Of a stretch of 64,000 bases of DNA, positions 1 to 7,801 are shown piece after piece. The position numbers and the translations under genes were made by a program. How positions within the stretch are numbered: the first letter of the stretch is position 1; every line of letters starts with the position of its first letter. A model generated the notes under the pieces. It was not told the origin of the DNA, ran no database searches, and worked only from the letters and a program-made list of their open reading frames with translations. The stretch lies in contig CAZBDU010000018.1 in assembly GCA_964490725.1 (NCBI GenBank), forward strand, positions 1 to 64,000. The letters run 5' to 3'. This stretch comes from CAZBDU01 sp964490725 (GTDB lineage: Bacteria > Spirochaetota > Spirochaetia > SZUA-6 > DRHE01).

Positions 1-1
1 C

Positions 2-805
2 GGCGGGCCTGTCTCCGAGCAGCCCCGCCGGCAGGAGACGGTGGCGGGGGTGGTCACGGTGACCGCCAGGAACCTGCGACTGGCCGACCGGGAGGCCGCC
101 GCGCTGGCCAGAGGGGCCGTGGGGCCGAAGGCGCGGGTGACCGTACGGGTGTACCGGGAGAAGCAGGTCCTGGCCGCCGAAACGGTGGCCGTGCAGGCGC
201 GCCGGCAGGGCAAAACCTGGGCGTTGACGCTGAGCTACCGTTCGCCCCGCCTGGACATGGATGCGCGGCAGCCCGTGGAGATCGAGGTGGTGGTTCCCAC
301 CGGAGGCGGGCGCAGCCTCTACTACGTGGAGGCGCGCTGGCCCGAGGAGCAGATGGAGGTGGAGCCGCCCTTCCTGCTCTACGGCGAGGTCCCGGAGTCG
401 GTGTGGCCGCCGGTGGGCAAGCCCGTGGCCGTGGCCGGCTACGTGTCGCTGCGGGGGCGGGAGAGCTCCCGCGGGGCCGGGGAGGGGGAGGATGAGTTCC
501 CCCGCAACGAAAAGGGAGAGTACCGGGTGAATCTGGAGATCAGCGATCCCGGTACGGGCAAGATCCTGGCCGCCGAGCAGGTGTGGCGGAAGCCGGGGCT
601 GGGCCGGCCGGTGGCCTTTGGCCGCACTCTGGAGCTGCCCGAGGGCGCGGTGGTGCGCTACGCGCTCACCGTGACGGCCAGGAACGGCCGGCTGTGGCGG
701 GCGGAAGGGACCACCCAGGTCTGGACCATGAAGCTGGCCTACCCGGGGGGATACCAGCCCGCGCTCCTGCGGGTGTCCGAGTCGCCTTCTCCTGGCCGGG
801 ACTGA
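2..805 (+). CDS. Hypothetical beta-rich protein, 5' end outside the window
   Basis: The frame is already open at the first bases of the window, so the true start probably lies upstream; the first possible internal start is a GTG at 41 with no clear ribosome binding site. The visible ~265 residues form two halves rich in alternating hydrophobic residues (about 15-115 and 140-240 from the GTG), each suggesting a beta-sandwich, joined by a charged Gly/Glu linker (GAGEGEDEF). I do not recognise a family, see no catalytic motif and no transmembrane segment. It ends 49 bases before larA on the same strand, so the two may be co-transcribed. Function unknown. Confidence 0.55.
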   Translation, partial: GGPVSEQPRRQETVAGVVTVTARNLRLADREAAALARGAVGPKARVTVRVYREKQVLAAETVAVQARRQGKTWALTLSYRSPRLDMDARQPVEIEVVVPTGGGRSLYYVEARWPEEQMEVEPPFLLYGEVPESVWPPVGKPVAVAGYVSLRGRESSRGAGEGEDEFPRNEKGEYRVNLEISDPGTGKILAAEQVWRKPGLGRPVAFGRTLELPEGAVVRYALTVTARNGRLWRAEGTTQVWTMKLAYPGGYQPALLRVSESPSPGRD

Positions 806-854
806 CCGGCCGGGGTCCCGGGCGTCCAGCCGGCGGCGGCCAGGCGCCAGGCGG

Positions 855-2135
855 ATGAACGGCCAGCAGGTGACCCTGGAGTTCCCCTACCGGCAGGCGG
901 AGATCGGCTCCTGCCGCCTGCCGGCGGACCGCCTGGGTGAGATCTACCGGATGCAGCCGGTGAAGGAGCCCGCGGATCTGACCGCGGAGATCGAACGGGC
1001 CGTTCGCTACCCCATCGGCGCCGCGGCGCTGTCCCGGATCGTGCGGCGGGGCGGGAAGGTGGCGCTGCTGGTGGATGACAACACGCGGCCCACTCCGGCT
1101 GCTCTGGTGTTGCCCTGCCTGCTCGAGGAGCTGCGCCGGGCGGGAATCGGCAGGGACGACATCTCGATCGTCATGGCCCTGGGAAGCCACCGGTTCATGA
1201 CCGGGGAGGAGATAGAGGCCAAGATTGGCCCCGAGACAGCCCGAGCGTATCGGGTGCTAAACTCCCGCTTCGACGATCCGGATCACCTGAGCTACATGGG
1301 CACCTCCGAGGATGGCGTGAGGATTTTCATTGACGAGGAGGTGGCCCGTGCCGACTACCGCATCGGGGTGGGCAGCATCGTCCCCCACGCGGCGGTGGGA
1401 TGGTCCGGAGGGGGGAAGATCCTCTACCCCGGTGCGGCCGGAAGGGAGACGGTGGCCCACTTCCACTTCGCCCACGGGCTGACCGGGGAGAACATGACCG
1501 GCCGCGAGCGGTGCGCGGTGCGCGAGCGCATGGAGAGGTGGGTGGACATCGTGGGCCTGGATTTCGTGGTGGACTGCATCCTGACCCCGGAAGACCGGGT
1601 CTACCGCGTGGTGGCGGGGCACTACCGCCAGGCCCAGCGCAGGGGGGTGGCCCTGGCCCGGCAGGTGTACACCCGCCGGATCCGGGAGAAGACGGAGATC
1701 GTGATCGCCGTTTCCCACGCCCACGATGGCGACTTCTGGCAGGCCACCAAGGGAATCTACAGCGGCGAGCCGCTGGTGCGCGACGGCGGCACGCTGCTGC
1801 TGCTGACCCCCTGCCCCGAGGGTCTGGGCCGGCACGTGGATTTCCCGGCCCGTATCGGCAGCGACGACAACCGAACGCTGATGCTCGACATCCTGAACGG
1901 AAAACGCCCGCTGCCGGAGGACCCCTTGCCCGTTGCCCCGGCCGCCATGCTGGCGCGTTTGCGGCAGCGCATTCGCTGCGCCGTGGTTTCTCCGGGCCTT
2001 ACGGCGGAGCAGATGCGGAGCGCCGGGTACGAGAAGCTGCCGGACGCGCAGACGGCGGTGGATGCGCTGCTCCGGCGGTATCCGCAGGGCAGGGTGTCGG
2101 TGGTGATGCGTTCGGATCTGACTTTCCAGGCCTAA
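855..2135 (+). CDS. larA: LarA-family nickel-pincer racemase/epimerase (lactate racemase domain protein)
   Basis: The 426-residue product has the usual length of LarA. LarA enzymes racemise 2-hydroxy acids in the cytoplasm with a nickel-pincer nucleotide cofactor. The cofactor and catalytic residues are all visible: His112 (GSHR), His178 (VPH), Lys188 (SGGGKI) and His204 (HFHF). They sit at a constant offset of four from His108, His174, Lys184 and His200 of Lactiplantibacillus plantarum LarA. The N-terminal DDNTRPTP motif (74-81) is also typical. The cofactor genes larB, larC and larE are not in the window. Many LarA homologues act on substrates other than lactate, so the exact 2-hydroxy acid is unknown. 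An FMN-dependent 2-hydroxyacid oxidase lies at 7798-8895, which would fit lactate-type metabolism. Confidence 0.88.
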   Translation: MNGQQVTLEFPYRQAEIGSCRLPADRLGEIYRMQPVKEPADLTAEIERAVRYPIGAAALSRIVRRGGKVALLVDDNTRPTPAALVLPCLLEELRRAGIGRDDISIVMALGSHRFMTGEEIEAKIGPETARAYRVLNSRFDDPDHLSYMGTSEDGVRIFIDEEVARADYRIGVGSIVPHAAVGWSGGGKILYPGAAGRETVAHFHFAHGLTGENMTGRERCAVRERMERWVDIVGLDFVVDCILTPEDRVYRVVAGHYRQAQRRGVALARQVYTRRIREKTEIVIAVSHAHDGDFWQATKGIYSGEPLVRDGGTLLLLTPCPEGLGRHVDFPARIGSDDNRTLMLDILNGKRPLPEDPLPVAPAAMLARLRQRIRCAVVSPGLTAEQMRSAGYEKLPDAQTAVDALLRRYPQGRVSVVMRSDLTFQA

Positions 2136-2179
2136 TGCGGGAGCGGCTGGCCGGCGCCCCGGCCCGCTGGAGGGGGCGG

Positions 2180-2208
2180 TTGACCCGGGCCGGGTGGGTG
2201 ACTATATT
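2180..2208 (+). promoter_or_regulatory. Sigma-70-type promoter for the ferredoxin reductase
   Basis: TTGACC (2180-2185), a 17-base spacer, then TATATT (2203-2208) is a near-consensus promoter. Transcription would begin near 2215, downstream of the GTG at 2194. That rules out the longest reading of the next gene and favours GTG 2221 or 2248 as its start. Confidence 0.6.
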
Positions 2209-2220
2209 CGCTCTCGGATC

Positions 2221-2947
2221 GTGAGGGATCGGGCAGCGAAGCGGCGTGTGGCGGCTCCGGGGGCCGTGCAGAGTCGGCTGCAATTGGGGCGGCGGACTCG
2301 GGAGGCAGTGGTCTGCCGGAAGGAGCTCCTCGCGCCCGGGGCGTTCCTGCTGCGGATCGCCGGGCGGTCCGGGCCGCTTTCCGGCTTCGTGCCGGGGCAG
2401 AACGTCTCCATTACCACCGCCGCGGAAATCCCGCCGCGTTCCTACAGCATCGCCAGTGCGCCCGGCCAACCCTGGATCGAGATCCTGTTCACGGTCGTGC
2501 CCGGCGGGCTTCTGACGCCGCGCCTGGCCGCTCTGGGTCCGGGGCAGGTGGTGCAGGTGTCCGATCCGTTCGGCGCCTTCGCCGATGAGGAGGGGCCGGC
2601 GTGGTGGATCGCCGGCGGCACGGGGGTCGCGCCTTTTTCTCTCCATGGTCCGCGCCGGGAGGTCGACGCACAAGGTGCTGGTGCACGGCAGCCGCCGTCC
2701 GGAGCGCCTCTACCTGGGCGACTATCTGCGCCGGCGGATGGGTGAGGCCTACCGGCCCTGCCGTTCCGGCGCTCAGGGGGAGGGCTGCCATCACGGGCCG
2801 CTTCTGGAGTATCTGGGCGGGATGGAGCTGCCCGGGGACGTTCCGTATCTGCTCTGCGGCAGCGCCGAGATGGTGGTGGCCGTGCGGGATCTGCTGATGG
2901 AGAAGGGCGTGTCCTTCGGGAAGATCGTGGCGGAGATCTTCTTTTGA
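2221..2947 (+). pseudogene. Ferredoxin-NADP reductase-like flavoprotein, split by a +1 frameshift
   Basis: Two overlapping frames together encode one ~240-residue FNR-family oxidoreductase, which would move electrons between NAD(P)H and ferredoxin or flavodoxin. The first frame gives the FAD-binding barrel with the RSYSIAS motif and ends in the NAD(P)-binding GGTGVAPF. The second frame resumes with LSMVRAG, LVHGSR and the C-terminal LLCGSAEM nucleotide motif, ending at 2947. The shift falls in a run of five T at 2634-2638; removing one T restores GGTGVAPFLSMV. The intact domains on both sides suggest a very recent mutation or a homopolymer sequencing error. Start GTG 2221 is preferred because of the promoter at 2180-2208. 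No ferredoxin gene is adjacent, so the electron partner is unknown. Confidence 0.75.
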
Positions 2948-2949
2948 CC

Positions 2950-2985
2950 GCGGCCAGCGGGGAGGCGGCGGCCAGCGGGGAGGCG
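2950..2985. repeat. Perfect 18-bp tandem duplication
   Basis: The unit GCGGCCAGCGGGGAGGCG occurs twice, head to tail, in the 75-base spacer between the reductase and rlmN. Each copy holds a GGGGAGG purine stretch that resembles a ribosome binding site, but both are too far from the rlmN start at 3023 to serve it. Confidence 0.85.
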
Positions 2986-3022
2986 GCGGCGCGCCTGAGG
3001 GGCCCGCACTGGAGAAGAGAGG

Positions 3023-4084
3023 GTGAAGGAATCGGTTTTCGGCAGGACCCTGGGCCAGCTGGAGGCGCTGGCGGGGCGGGAAGGGCTCCCGCGCTACGCC
3101 GGGCGGCAGCTCGCCGACTGGCTGTACCGCAAGCACTCCGAGCGGTTCGGCGCCATGACCAACCTCTCCCGCGAGGCGAGATTGCGGCTGGAGGAGCGCT
3201 ACCGCATCGAGGTCGGGACGCCGCTGAAGGAGAGCGTCTCCCGGGACGGAACCAGGAAGTACCTGTACCCGGCGGGAGAGGAGCGTTTCGTGGAGGCCGC
3301 GTTCATCCCGGAAGGCAGCCGCGGCACCCTCTGCCTGTCGGTCCAGGTGGGGTGCAAGATGGGCTGTCTGTTCTGCATGACCGGCCGGCAGGGCTTTGGC
3401 GGCAACCTCTCCGCCGGAGAGATCCTCAACCAGTACCGCAGCCTCCCGCAGCGGCCGTCGGTCACCAACGTTGTCTACATGGGCATGGGAGAGCCGCTGG
3501 ACAACCTGGAGAACGTTCTGGGCAGCCTGGAGGTGTTTGCGGCCCCCTGGGGGTACGGGTTCAGTCCCAGGCGCATCACGGTTTCCACGATCGGCCTCCT
3601 GCCGGCCCTGGAGGTCCTGCTGGCCGCAAGCCGTTGCCGGCTGGCCCTGAGCCTGCACTCTCCCTTCGAGGAAGAACGCCGCCGGCTCATGCCGGTCCAG
3701 AACGTTCATCCCCTCTCGGAAGTGCTGGAGCTGCTCCGCCGCTATCCCATGGAGAGCGGCCGCCGGGTGTCCTTCGAATACATCCTCTTCAGCGGCCTGA
3801 ACGACAGCTCCTTCCATGCCCGGGAGCTGTCCCGCATCCTGCACGGGATTCCGGCCCGGGTGAACCTCATCCCTTTCCACCCCATCCCGGGCTCGCCCCT
3901 GCGGCCCTGCACCCCCGAGGAGATGGAAGCCTTCCGGGACCGCCTGCGGGAGAAGGGTGTGCTGGCCACGGTGCGGCGTTCCCGCGGCCTGGACATCCAG
4001 GCCGCCTGCGGGCTGCTGTCCACGCGCGAGCTGGTCTCCGGGGCGGCTCAGTCGGCCAGCAGCCGCACCCGGGTGGCCAGGTAG
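3023..4084 (+). CDS. rlmN: 23S rRNA (adenine(2503)-C(2))-methyltransferase RlmN
   Basis: RlmN is a cytoplasmic radical-SAM enzyme that methylates carbon 2 of A2503 in 23S rRNA (and A37 of some tRNAs). The 353-residue product has the radical-SAM cluster CKMGCLFC (Cys111, Cys115, Cys118) and the auxiliary Cys104 (TLCLSVQ). It also has the GMGEPLDN SAM-binding region and Cys329 in the C-terminal DIQAACG motif, the residue that carries the transferred methyl in RlmN. A GTG start at 3023 follows a GGAG-type ribosome binding site. The 3' end overlaps the convergent metallophosphoesterase by 37 bases. Cfr resistance enzymes share the fold, but nothing here suggests a Cfr-type gene over a housekeeping rlmN. 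Confidence 0.93.
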   Translation: MKESVFGRTLGQLEALAGREGLPRYAGRQLADWLYRKHSERFGAMTNLSREARLRLEERYRIEVGTPLKESVSRDGTRKYLYPAGEERFVEAAFIPEGSRGTLCLSVQVGCKMGCLFCMTGRQGFGGNLSAGEILNQYRSLPQRPSVTNVVYMGMGEPLDNLENVLGSLEVFAAPWGYGFSPRRITVSTIGLLPALEVLLAASRCRLALSLHSPFEEERRRLMPVQNVHPLSEVLELLRRYPMESGRRVSFEYILFSGLNDSSFHARELSRILHGIPARVNLIPFHPIPGSPLRPCTPEEMEAFRDRLREKGVLATVRRSRGLDIQAACGLLSTRELVSGAAQSASSRTRVAR

Positions 4085-5127
4085 GGAAGGCTCTCTTCCT
4101 TGATCACCACGTGGTAGTAGTCGCTGTCCCGGAGCCGTACCGGCTCGCGCTCCGCCGACTCTGGAGGCTTCTCCCGGCGGGTGCGATCGTACCAGTGGAC
4201 CAGCGCCAGCCTGCCTGAGACGATTTCCAGAGCGGTGATCCCCCGCTTGCCAATCCCGCAGCCGGAGTTGAACAGGCAGGGAACCACCAGCCGTGAGTTG
4301 TAGACGCTCCGGCGCGAGGGAACGCGGCCCCGCTTGTCGTAGGCGGCCGAAAGCTCCTCCTTGCAGTGGCGGATGACCGCTTCCAGCCGCTGCTGTTCGG
4401 CCGGCGGCGCGGAGGGGTAGCGGCGGCAGAGGGCCTCGATCTCGAACTGCAGGGATTCCATCTTGGAGAGGGACTCGAACAAGGGCCGATGGGTGTGGCC
4501 GATGAACGCCATCACCCTGCGCTCCTGGGCGAAGCCGTACACGCGGCTCTCCACGCGAAACTTGCGGGTGTTGTCGTGAGAGACCGAGTAGGTGCTGATG
4601 CCGAGGGGTTTGGCGATGTAGCGCAGGACGACGGCGCTGGCCAGGTTGAAGCGGCTCTGAAAGTAGGAGGCCTGGTGGCCATGGAAGACCACCATCTGAA
4701 CGCCCTGGTATCGCAGGCGAACCGAGTCGGCCAGACAGTCGCGAAGCGGGTAGTCGTGATGCAGGGGCAGCAGCGCATCGTGGTTGCCCACGATCTTGAT
4801 CAACCCGCTGCCGCCGGCGAACCGCCCCAGCAGCTCGTAGAGATCCGGCCAGGCGGAAAGGATCTCCCGCAGCCAGAAGCGGTGCAGCTCCTCGATGTCG
4901 CCGTTCAGCAGCAGGCGGAAGCCCCCGGGAAGGTAGTGATCCCGCAGGATAGTGTGGAACAGCTGCCCGTTCTTGCGGAAGTCGTCCTTGCGTGAGCGAT
5001 TCCCCACGTGCAGGTCGCTGAACACCACCAGCCGGTCCGCCTCGGAGAGCCGCACCTCCCGCGCCTGTTCCAGGAGGCGCAGCAGCACCTGCCGAATCGG
5101 GCCGCCCGTGTCCTTGCGCCTGCTCAA
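4048..5127 (-). CDS. Calcineurin-like metallophosphoesterase
   Basis: The product shows the full binuclear-metal phosphoesterase signature in order: SDLHVGN, LNGDIEE, GNHD, HGH and GHTH. It has no signal peptide or membrane segment, so it should act in the cytoplasm, hydrolysing a phosphomonoester or phosphodiester that cannot be named from sequence. Starts are possible at 5178 and 5151 (ATG), but a TTG at 5127 lies six bases after GGGGAGG, the only good ribosome binding site, so I chose it (359 residues). A ~100-residue insertion between HGH and the C-terminus is longer than in minimal family members. The gene converges on rlmN and overlaps its last 37 bases. Confidence 0.8.
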   Translation of the reverse strand: MSRRKDTGGPIRQVLLRLLEQAREVRLSEADRLVVFSDLHVGNRSRKDDFRKNGQLFHTILRDHYLPGGFRLLLNGDIEELHRFWLREILSAWPDLYELLGRFAGGSGLIKIVGNHDALLPLHHDYPLRDCLADSVRLRYQGVQMVVFHGHQASYFQSRFNLASAVVLRYIAKPLGISTYSVSHDNTRKFRVESRVYGFAQERRVMAFIGHTHRPLFESLSKMESLQFEIEALCRRYPSAPPAEQQRLEAVIRHCKEELSAAYDKRGRVPSRRSVYNSRLVVPCLFNSGCGIGKRGITALEIVSGRLALVHWYDRTRREKPPESAEREPVRLRDSDYYHVVIKEESLPYLATRVRLLAD

Positions 5128-5232
5128 ACCGCACCTCCCCGGAGGAGACATCCTGGCATCAAACCGGCCTCGCGGCAAGCCCCGGGCGCAACCGAGCTCG
5201 ATCGGACGGAAACACGAAACGGGTTTCAGGGC

Positions 5233-5261
5233 TTGATTCTTCGTCTTCCGTGGCCTAACTT
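5233..5261 (+). promoter_or_regulatory. Possible promoter for the exported protein at 5298
   Basis: TTGATT (5233-5238), 17-base spacer, TAACTT (5256-5261). The fit to consensus is moderate; the position, 36 bases upstream of the GTG start, is appropriate. Confidence 0.35.
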
Positions 5262-5297
5262 GGTGCAGATATCACGCTTCGTGTCAGGAGCAAGCCT

Positions 5298-5942
5298 GTG
5301 AGACGAATCGAGCCGATCGCGCTGGCGTTGCTGGCCGCCGCGCCGGCGCTGCTGTGGGCGCACAAGCCGCTGTCGGCCAGCGAGCGGCCGGACGCTTACT
5401 CCAGGGCCCTGGAGATCGAAGAGCCCCAGGTGTCCCAGGTGTACTACGCCGAGCTGGACGCGGGCAGGCCGCAGATCTGGCTCGCCTTCCAGGGAAGGAC
5501 GGGCCAGGCGGTGGAGCTGAGCCTGGGCCTGCCGGTGATCGAGCGCCTGCGTGGCTTCCAGCCGCGGCTGGCCCTGGTGGGGCCGGGGCTTCCGCCCCTG
5601 AGTCTCCCCTTCCCGCTGCCGCAGCAGACCGGCCGGGTGTTCGCGCCGGGCACGGAGCGGCCGCGCTTCTTCCACGAGCCGGTCACGGGCACCGACTCCT
5701 GGATCTTGCTGGAAATCACCGCCACACTGCCGCAGTCCGGCCGCTACTACGCGGTGGCCTACGCGCAGGACCGGATCCCAGATCGCCCCAAGCTGTGGGT
5801 GTCCATCGGCAGCCAGGAGCGTTTCGGGCTGGCGGACCTGCTCCGTCTGGGCCGCTGGACGCGGATGGTCCGAGGGTTTCACGAGGTGGGTCCCCGGCTC
5901 CGGCCCGGAGGCGAGGGTGCCTCCAGGGACCGCGATCGGTAG
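5298..5942 (+). CDS. Exported protein of unknown function
   Basis: The 214-residue product begins with a short Arg-rich n-region, a hydrophobic stretch (about 5-20, IALALLAAAPALLW) and an AHK cleavage-like site, so it is probably sent to the periplasm. The mature part is rich in beta-strand patterns and prolines (residues 40-180) with no metal-binding or catalytic motif I recognise. The C-terminus is Arg/Gly-rich and probably disordered. The start is GTG. It stands alone: the metallophosphoesterase is divergent and the next gene converges on it, 82 bases away. Function unknown. Confidence 0.65.
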   Translation: MRRIEPIALALLAAAPALLWAHKPLSASERPDAYSRALEIEEPQVSQVYYAELDAGRPQIWLAFQGRTGQAVELSLGLPVIERLRGFQPRLALVGPGLPPLSLPFPLPQQTGRVFAPGTERPRFFHEPVTGTDSWILLEITATLPQSGRYYAVAYAQDRIPDRPKLWVSIGSQERFGLADLLRLGRWTRMVRGFHEVGPRLRPGGEGASRDRDR

Positions 5943-6024
5943 CCGCCGCCCGGGATAAACCGAGGGTTCTTCCCCGGGCCAGCCGTTCTCCAGTGGGCGG
6001 CAGGCGGCCCGGCGGGGCCCCGGG

Positions 6025-7038
6025 TCAGCCCAGGCCCAGCTCCTCCCGGAGCGCCGCCTTCAGGAGGGGAGGATAGACCTCCCAGGCGTGCTCGCCGTAG
6101 CCGCCGGAGGTCAGGTAGGCCCGGGGAATCCCCCGGTCGGTGAGGAAGCGCCATATCAGACGGTCGCGTTCGTTCATCTGCGCCAGGGTGAGGCGCAAGA
6201 GCTGCGTGGAGGGGAGCTCGTCCTTCTCGTAGGGATCGGCTCCGGCGAGCACCAGCGCCAGCTCCGGCCGTTCCCTGCGGTCCAGCTCCTCCAGGGCGGC
6301 CGCCAGGCGCGGTACGTACCGGTCCTCCTGGCCGCTCTCGATGGGAACGTCGATGTCGCTGGGGACGAACCAGGGCAGGGTGTTGCCGTCCGGGTCGACG
6401 GCGGGGCCGTCCAGGGGCCACCCGCTGGCCATGTGCACGCTCAGGGTGACGATGGACGGGTCTCCGGCGGTGAGCGCCGCGGTGCCGTCCCCCTTGTGGG
6501 CGTCCACGTCGATGATCCAGACCTTGCCCACGGCACCCTCCGCCTGCAGCCGCCGCAGGGCCAGAACGGAGTCGTTCACCAGGCAGAAGCCGTGGCCGAA
6601 GTCCCGGTGCGCGTGATGCGCCCCGCCGCTGAGGGCGAAACAGAACCCGTGCCGCAGGGCCTCCCGGCAGCACTGGTAGGTCCCGCCTGCGTTCTCCAGG
6701 GCGAAATGGAGCAGCTCGGTGAGGGGCCGCGTGGCCCGCGACGGGTCGTAGCGATAGGGACGCCCCTCCCGGTCCCGCAGCTCGTAGGTCGCGATGATGG
6801 CCTCCTCCAGACGGTCCGAATAGAGGCGGTCGACGTAGCGCCGCGAGTGAACCCGCAGGAGGTCCGGGCGGGTCATCGTGGTGCCGTCCCGCTGAATATG
6901 CCAGCGCGCCCGATGAGGCCCCAGAACCGGATCGGAGACCAGCGCCTCGTAGATACGGGAGGCCTTGCGGGGAGCGATGGGAATGAGGATTCCGTATTCG
7001 ACCAGAGGCGGACGTCCGCCGGGTGAGTAGAGTAGCAT
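6025..7038 (-). CDS. Histone deacetylase-family amidohydrolase (AcuC/acetylpolyamine amidohydrolase type)
   Basis: Bacterial members of this zinc-dependent family remove acetyl groups from acetyl-lysine, acetoin-pathway enzymes or acetylpolyamines. The 337-residue product has the GGAHHAHR ... GHGFCLVND active-site segment (the two catalytic His), the metal ligands in IDVDAHKGDGT (Asp-x-His), the third metal Asp in GADPYEKDELP, and the SGGY loop that carries the transition-state Tyr. No signal peptide is seen, so it is cytoplasmic. It lies 217 bases from the next upstream gene on the same strand and may have its own promoter. The substrate cannot be told from sequence. Confidence 0.88.
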   Translation of the reverse strand: MLLYSPGGRPPLVEYGILIPIAPRKASRIYEALVSDPVLGPHRARWHIQRDGTTMTRPDLLRVHSRRYVDRLYSDRLEEAIIATYELRDREGRPYRYDPSRATRPLTELLHFALENAGGTYQCCREALRHGFCFALSGGAHHAHRDFGHGFCLVNDSVLALRRLQAEGAVGKVWIIDVDAHKGDGTAALTAGDPSIVTLSVHMASGWPLDGPAVDPDGNTLPWFVPSDIDVPIESGQEDRYVPRLAAALEELDRRERPELALVLAGADPYEKDELPSTQLLRLTLAQMNERDRLIWRFLTDRGIPRAYLTSGGYGEHAWEVYPPLLKAALREELGLG

Positions 7039-7081
7039 GGCAAGAGAGAATATACGCCGAGGGTGAGGAGGGCGCCAATCC

Positions 7082-7801
7082 TCAGGCAGCTCCGGGGAGC
7101 AGATACGCCAGAGCCTCCCTGACGTGGATCGCTGCAGTGTCCAGGAGGGGCACGCCCAGCTCCTGCTCCTCGCGCCTGCCGAGAATGAGGGGCAGCTCGG
7201 TGCAGCCCAGGACCACTCCGCCGGCCCCCTGTTCGTTTTTCAGGCCTGCGGCGATCTGCAGCAGCCGCTCCCGCGTGGCGGGCACGATGGTTCCCGACTC
7301 CAGCTCGGCGAGGATCTTCCCGTGGATCCACCGCTGATCCCTGAGAGGAGGGGTCACCAGCTCGATGCCCGCGCGGCGGAACGCCTTCGGGTAGAAGTCG
7401 CCCTGCATGGTGAAGAGGGTCCCCAGGAGCCCCACCCGGTGCAGTCCCAGCCGCCGGGCCTCCCCTGCAGCGACCTCCACGATGCTGAGCAGCCGTACCG
7501 GTGAGCGCGGCGCGAGCTGCGGGAACACCGCGTGCGGGGTGTTGGAGGCAATCAGAGCCAGCCCGGCGCCAGCCCTGTGCAGGGCGCCCAGGGCTTCCAG
7601 CAGGTAGCCGGCGAGGCCGGACCAGTCGCCCCGCTCCTGCAGGGCCAGCACGCGGCCGAGGTTCAGGCTGTAGATCAGCAGGTGGGGGTCCCGTCCTCCC
7701 GCGCGCTCGCGATGCAGCGCAATGAGACGCCGATAGTAGTATACCGTCGATGCCGGTCCCAGGCCCCCGAGGATTCCCAGCAGGGGCGTGGATTCGCTCA
7801 T
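7082..7801 (-). CDS. Aspartate/glutamate racemase-family protein
   Basis: PLP-independent racemases of this family use a pair of Cys (or Thr/Cys) residues to invert amino acids. The N-terminal GGLGPASTVYYY motif and the C-terminal catalytic GCTELPL (Cys conserved) are clear. The first catalytic position, usually Cys or Thr in a CNT/CTNT motif, reads ASNTPH here, with Ser/Ala instead. The start at ATG 7801 is preferred over 7807 because it forms an ATGA overlap with the stop of the upstream oxidase gene, implying translational coupling. The coupled gene pair suggests metabolism of a chiral hydroxy- or amino acid. The true substrate is unknown. Confidence 0.8.
   Translation of the reverse strand: MSESTPLLGILGGLGPASTVYYYRRLIALHRERAGGRDPHLLIYSLNLGRVLALQERGDWSGLAGYLLEALGALHRAGAGLALIASNTPHAVFPQLAPRSPVRLLSIVEVAAGEARRLGLHRVGLLGTLFTMQGDFYPKAFRRAGIELVTPPLRDQRWIHGKILAELESGTIVPATRERLLQIAAGLKNEQGAGGVVLGCTELPLILGRREEQELGVPLLDTAAIHVREALAYLLPGAA

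Noticed and set aside
2634..2638. Programmed frameshifting in the ferredoxin reductase
   Set aside because: No slippery heptamer, downstream pseudoknot or upstream stimulator is visible, and this family is not known to use recoding. A mutation or sequencing error is simpler.
2489..5134. An 881-residue open frame on the minus strand across rlmN and the metallophosphoesterase
   Set aside because: It is antisense to rlmN and out of frame with the esterase; composition is Arg/Pro/Gly/Ala-rich with no family similarity. Such long frames are expected at this GC content.
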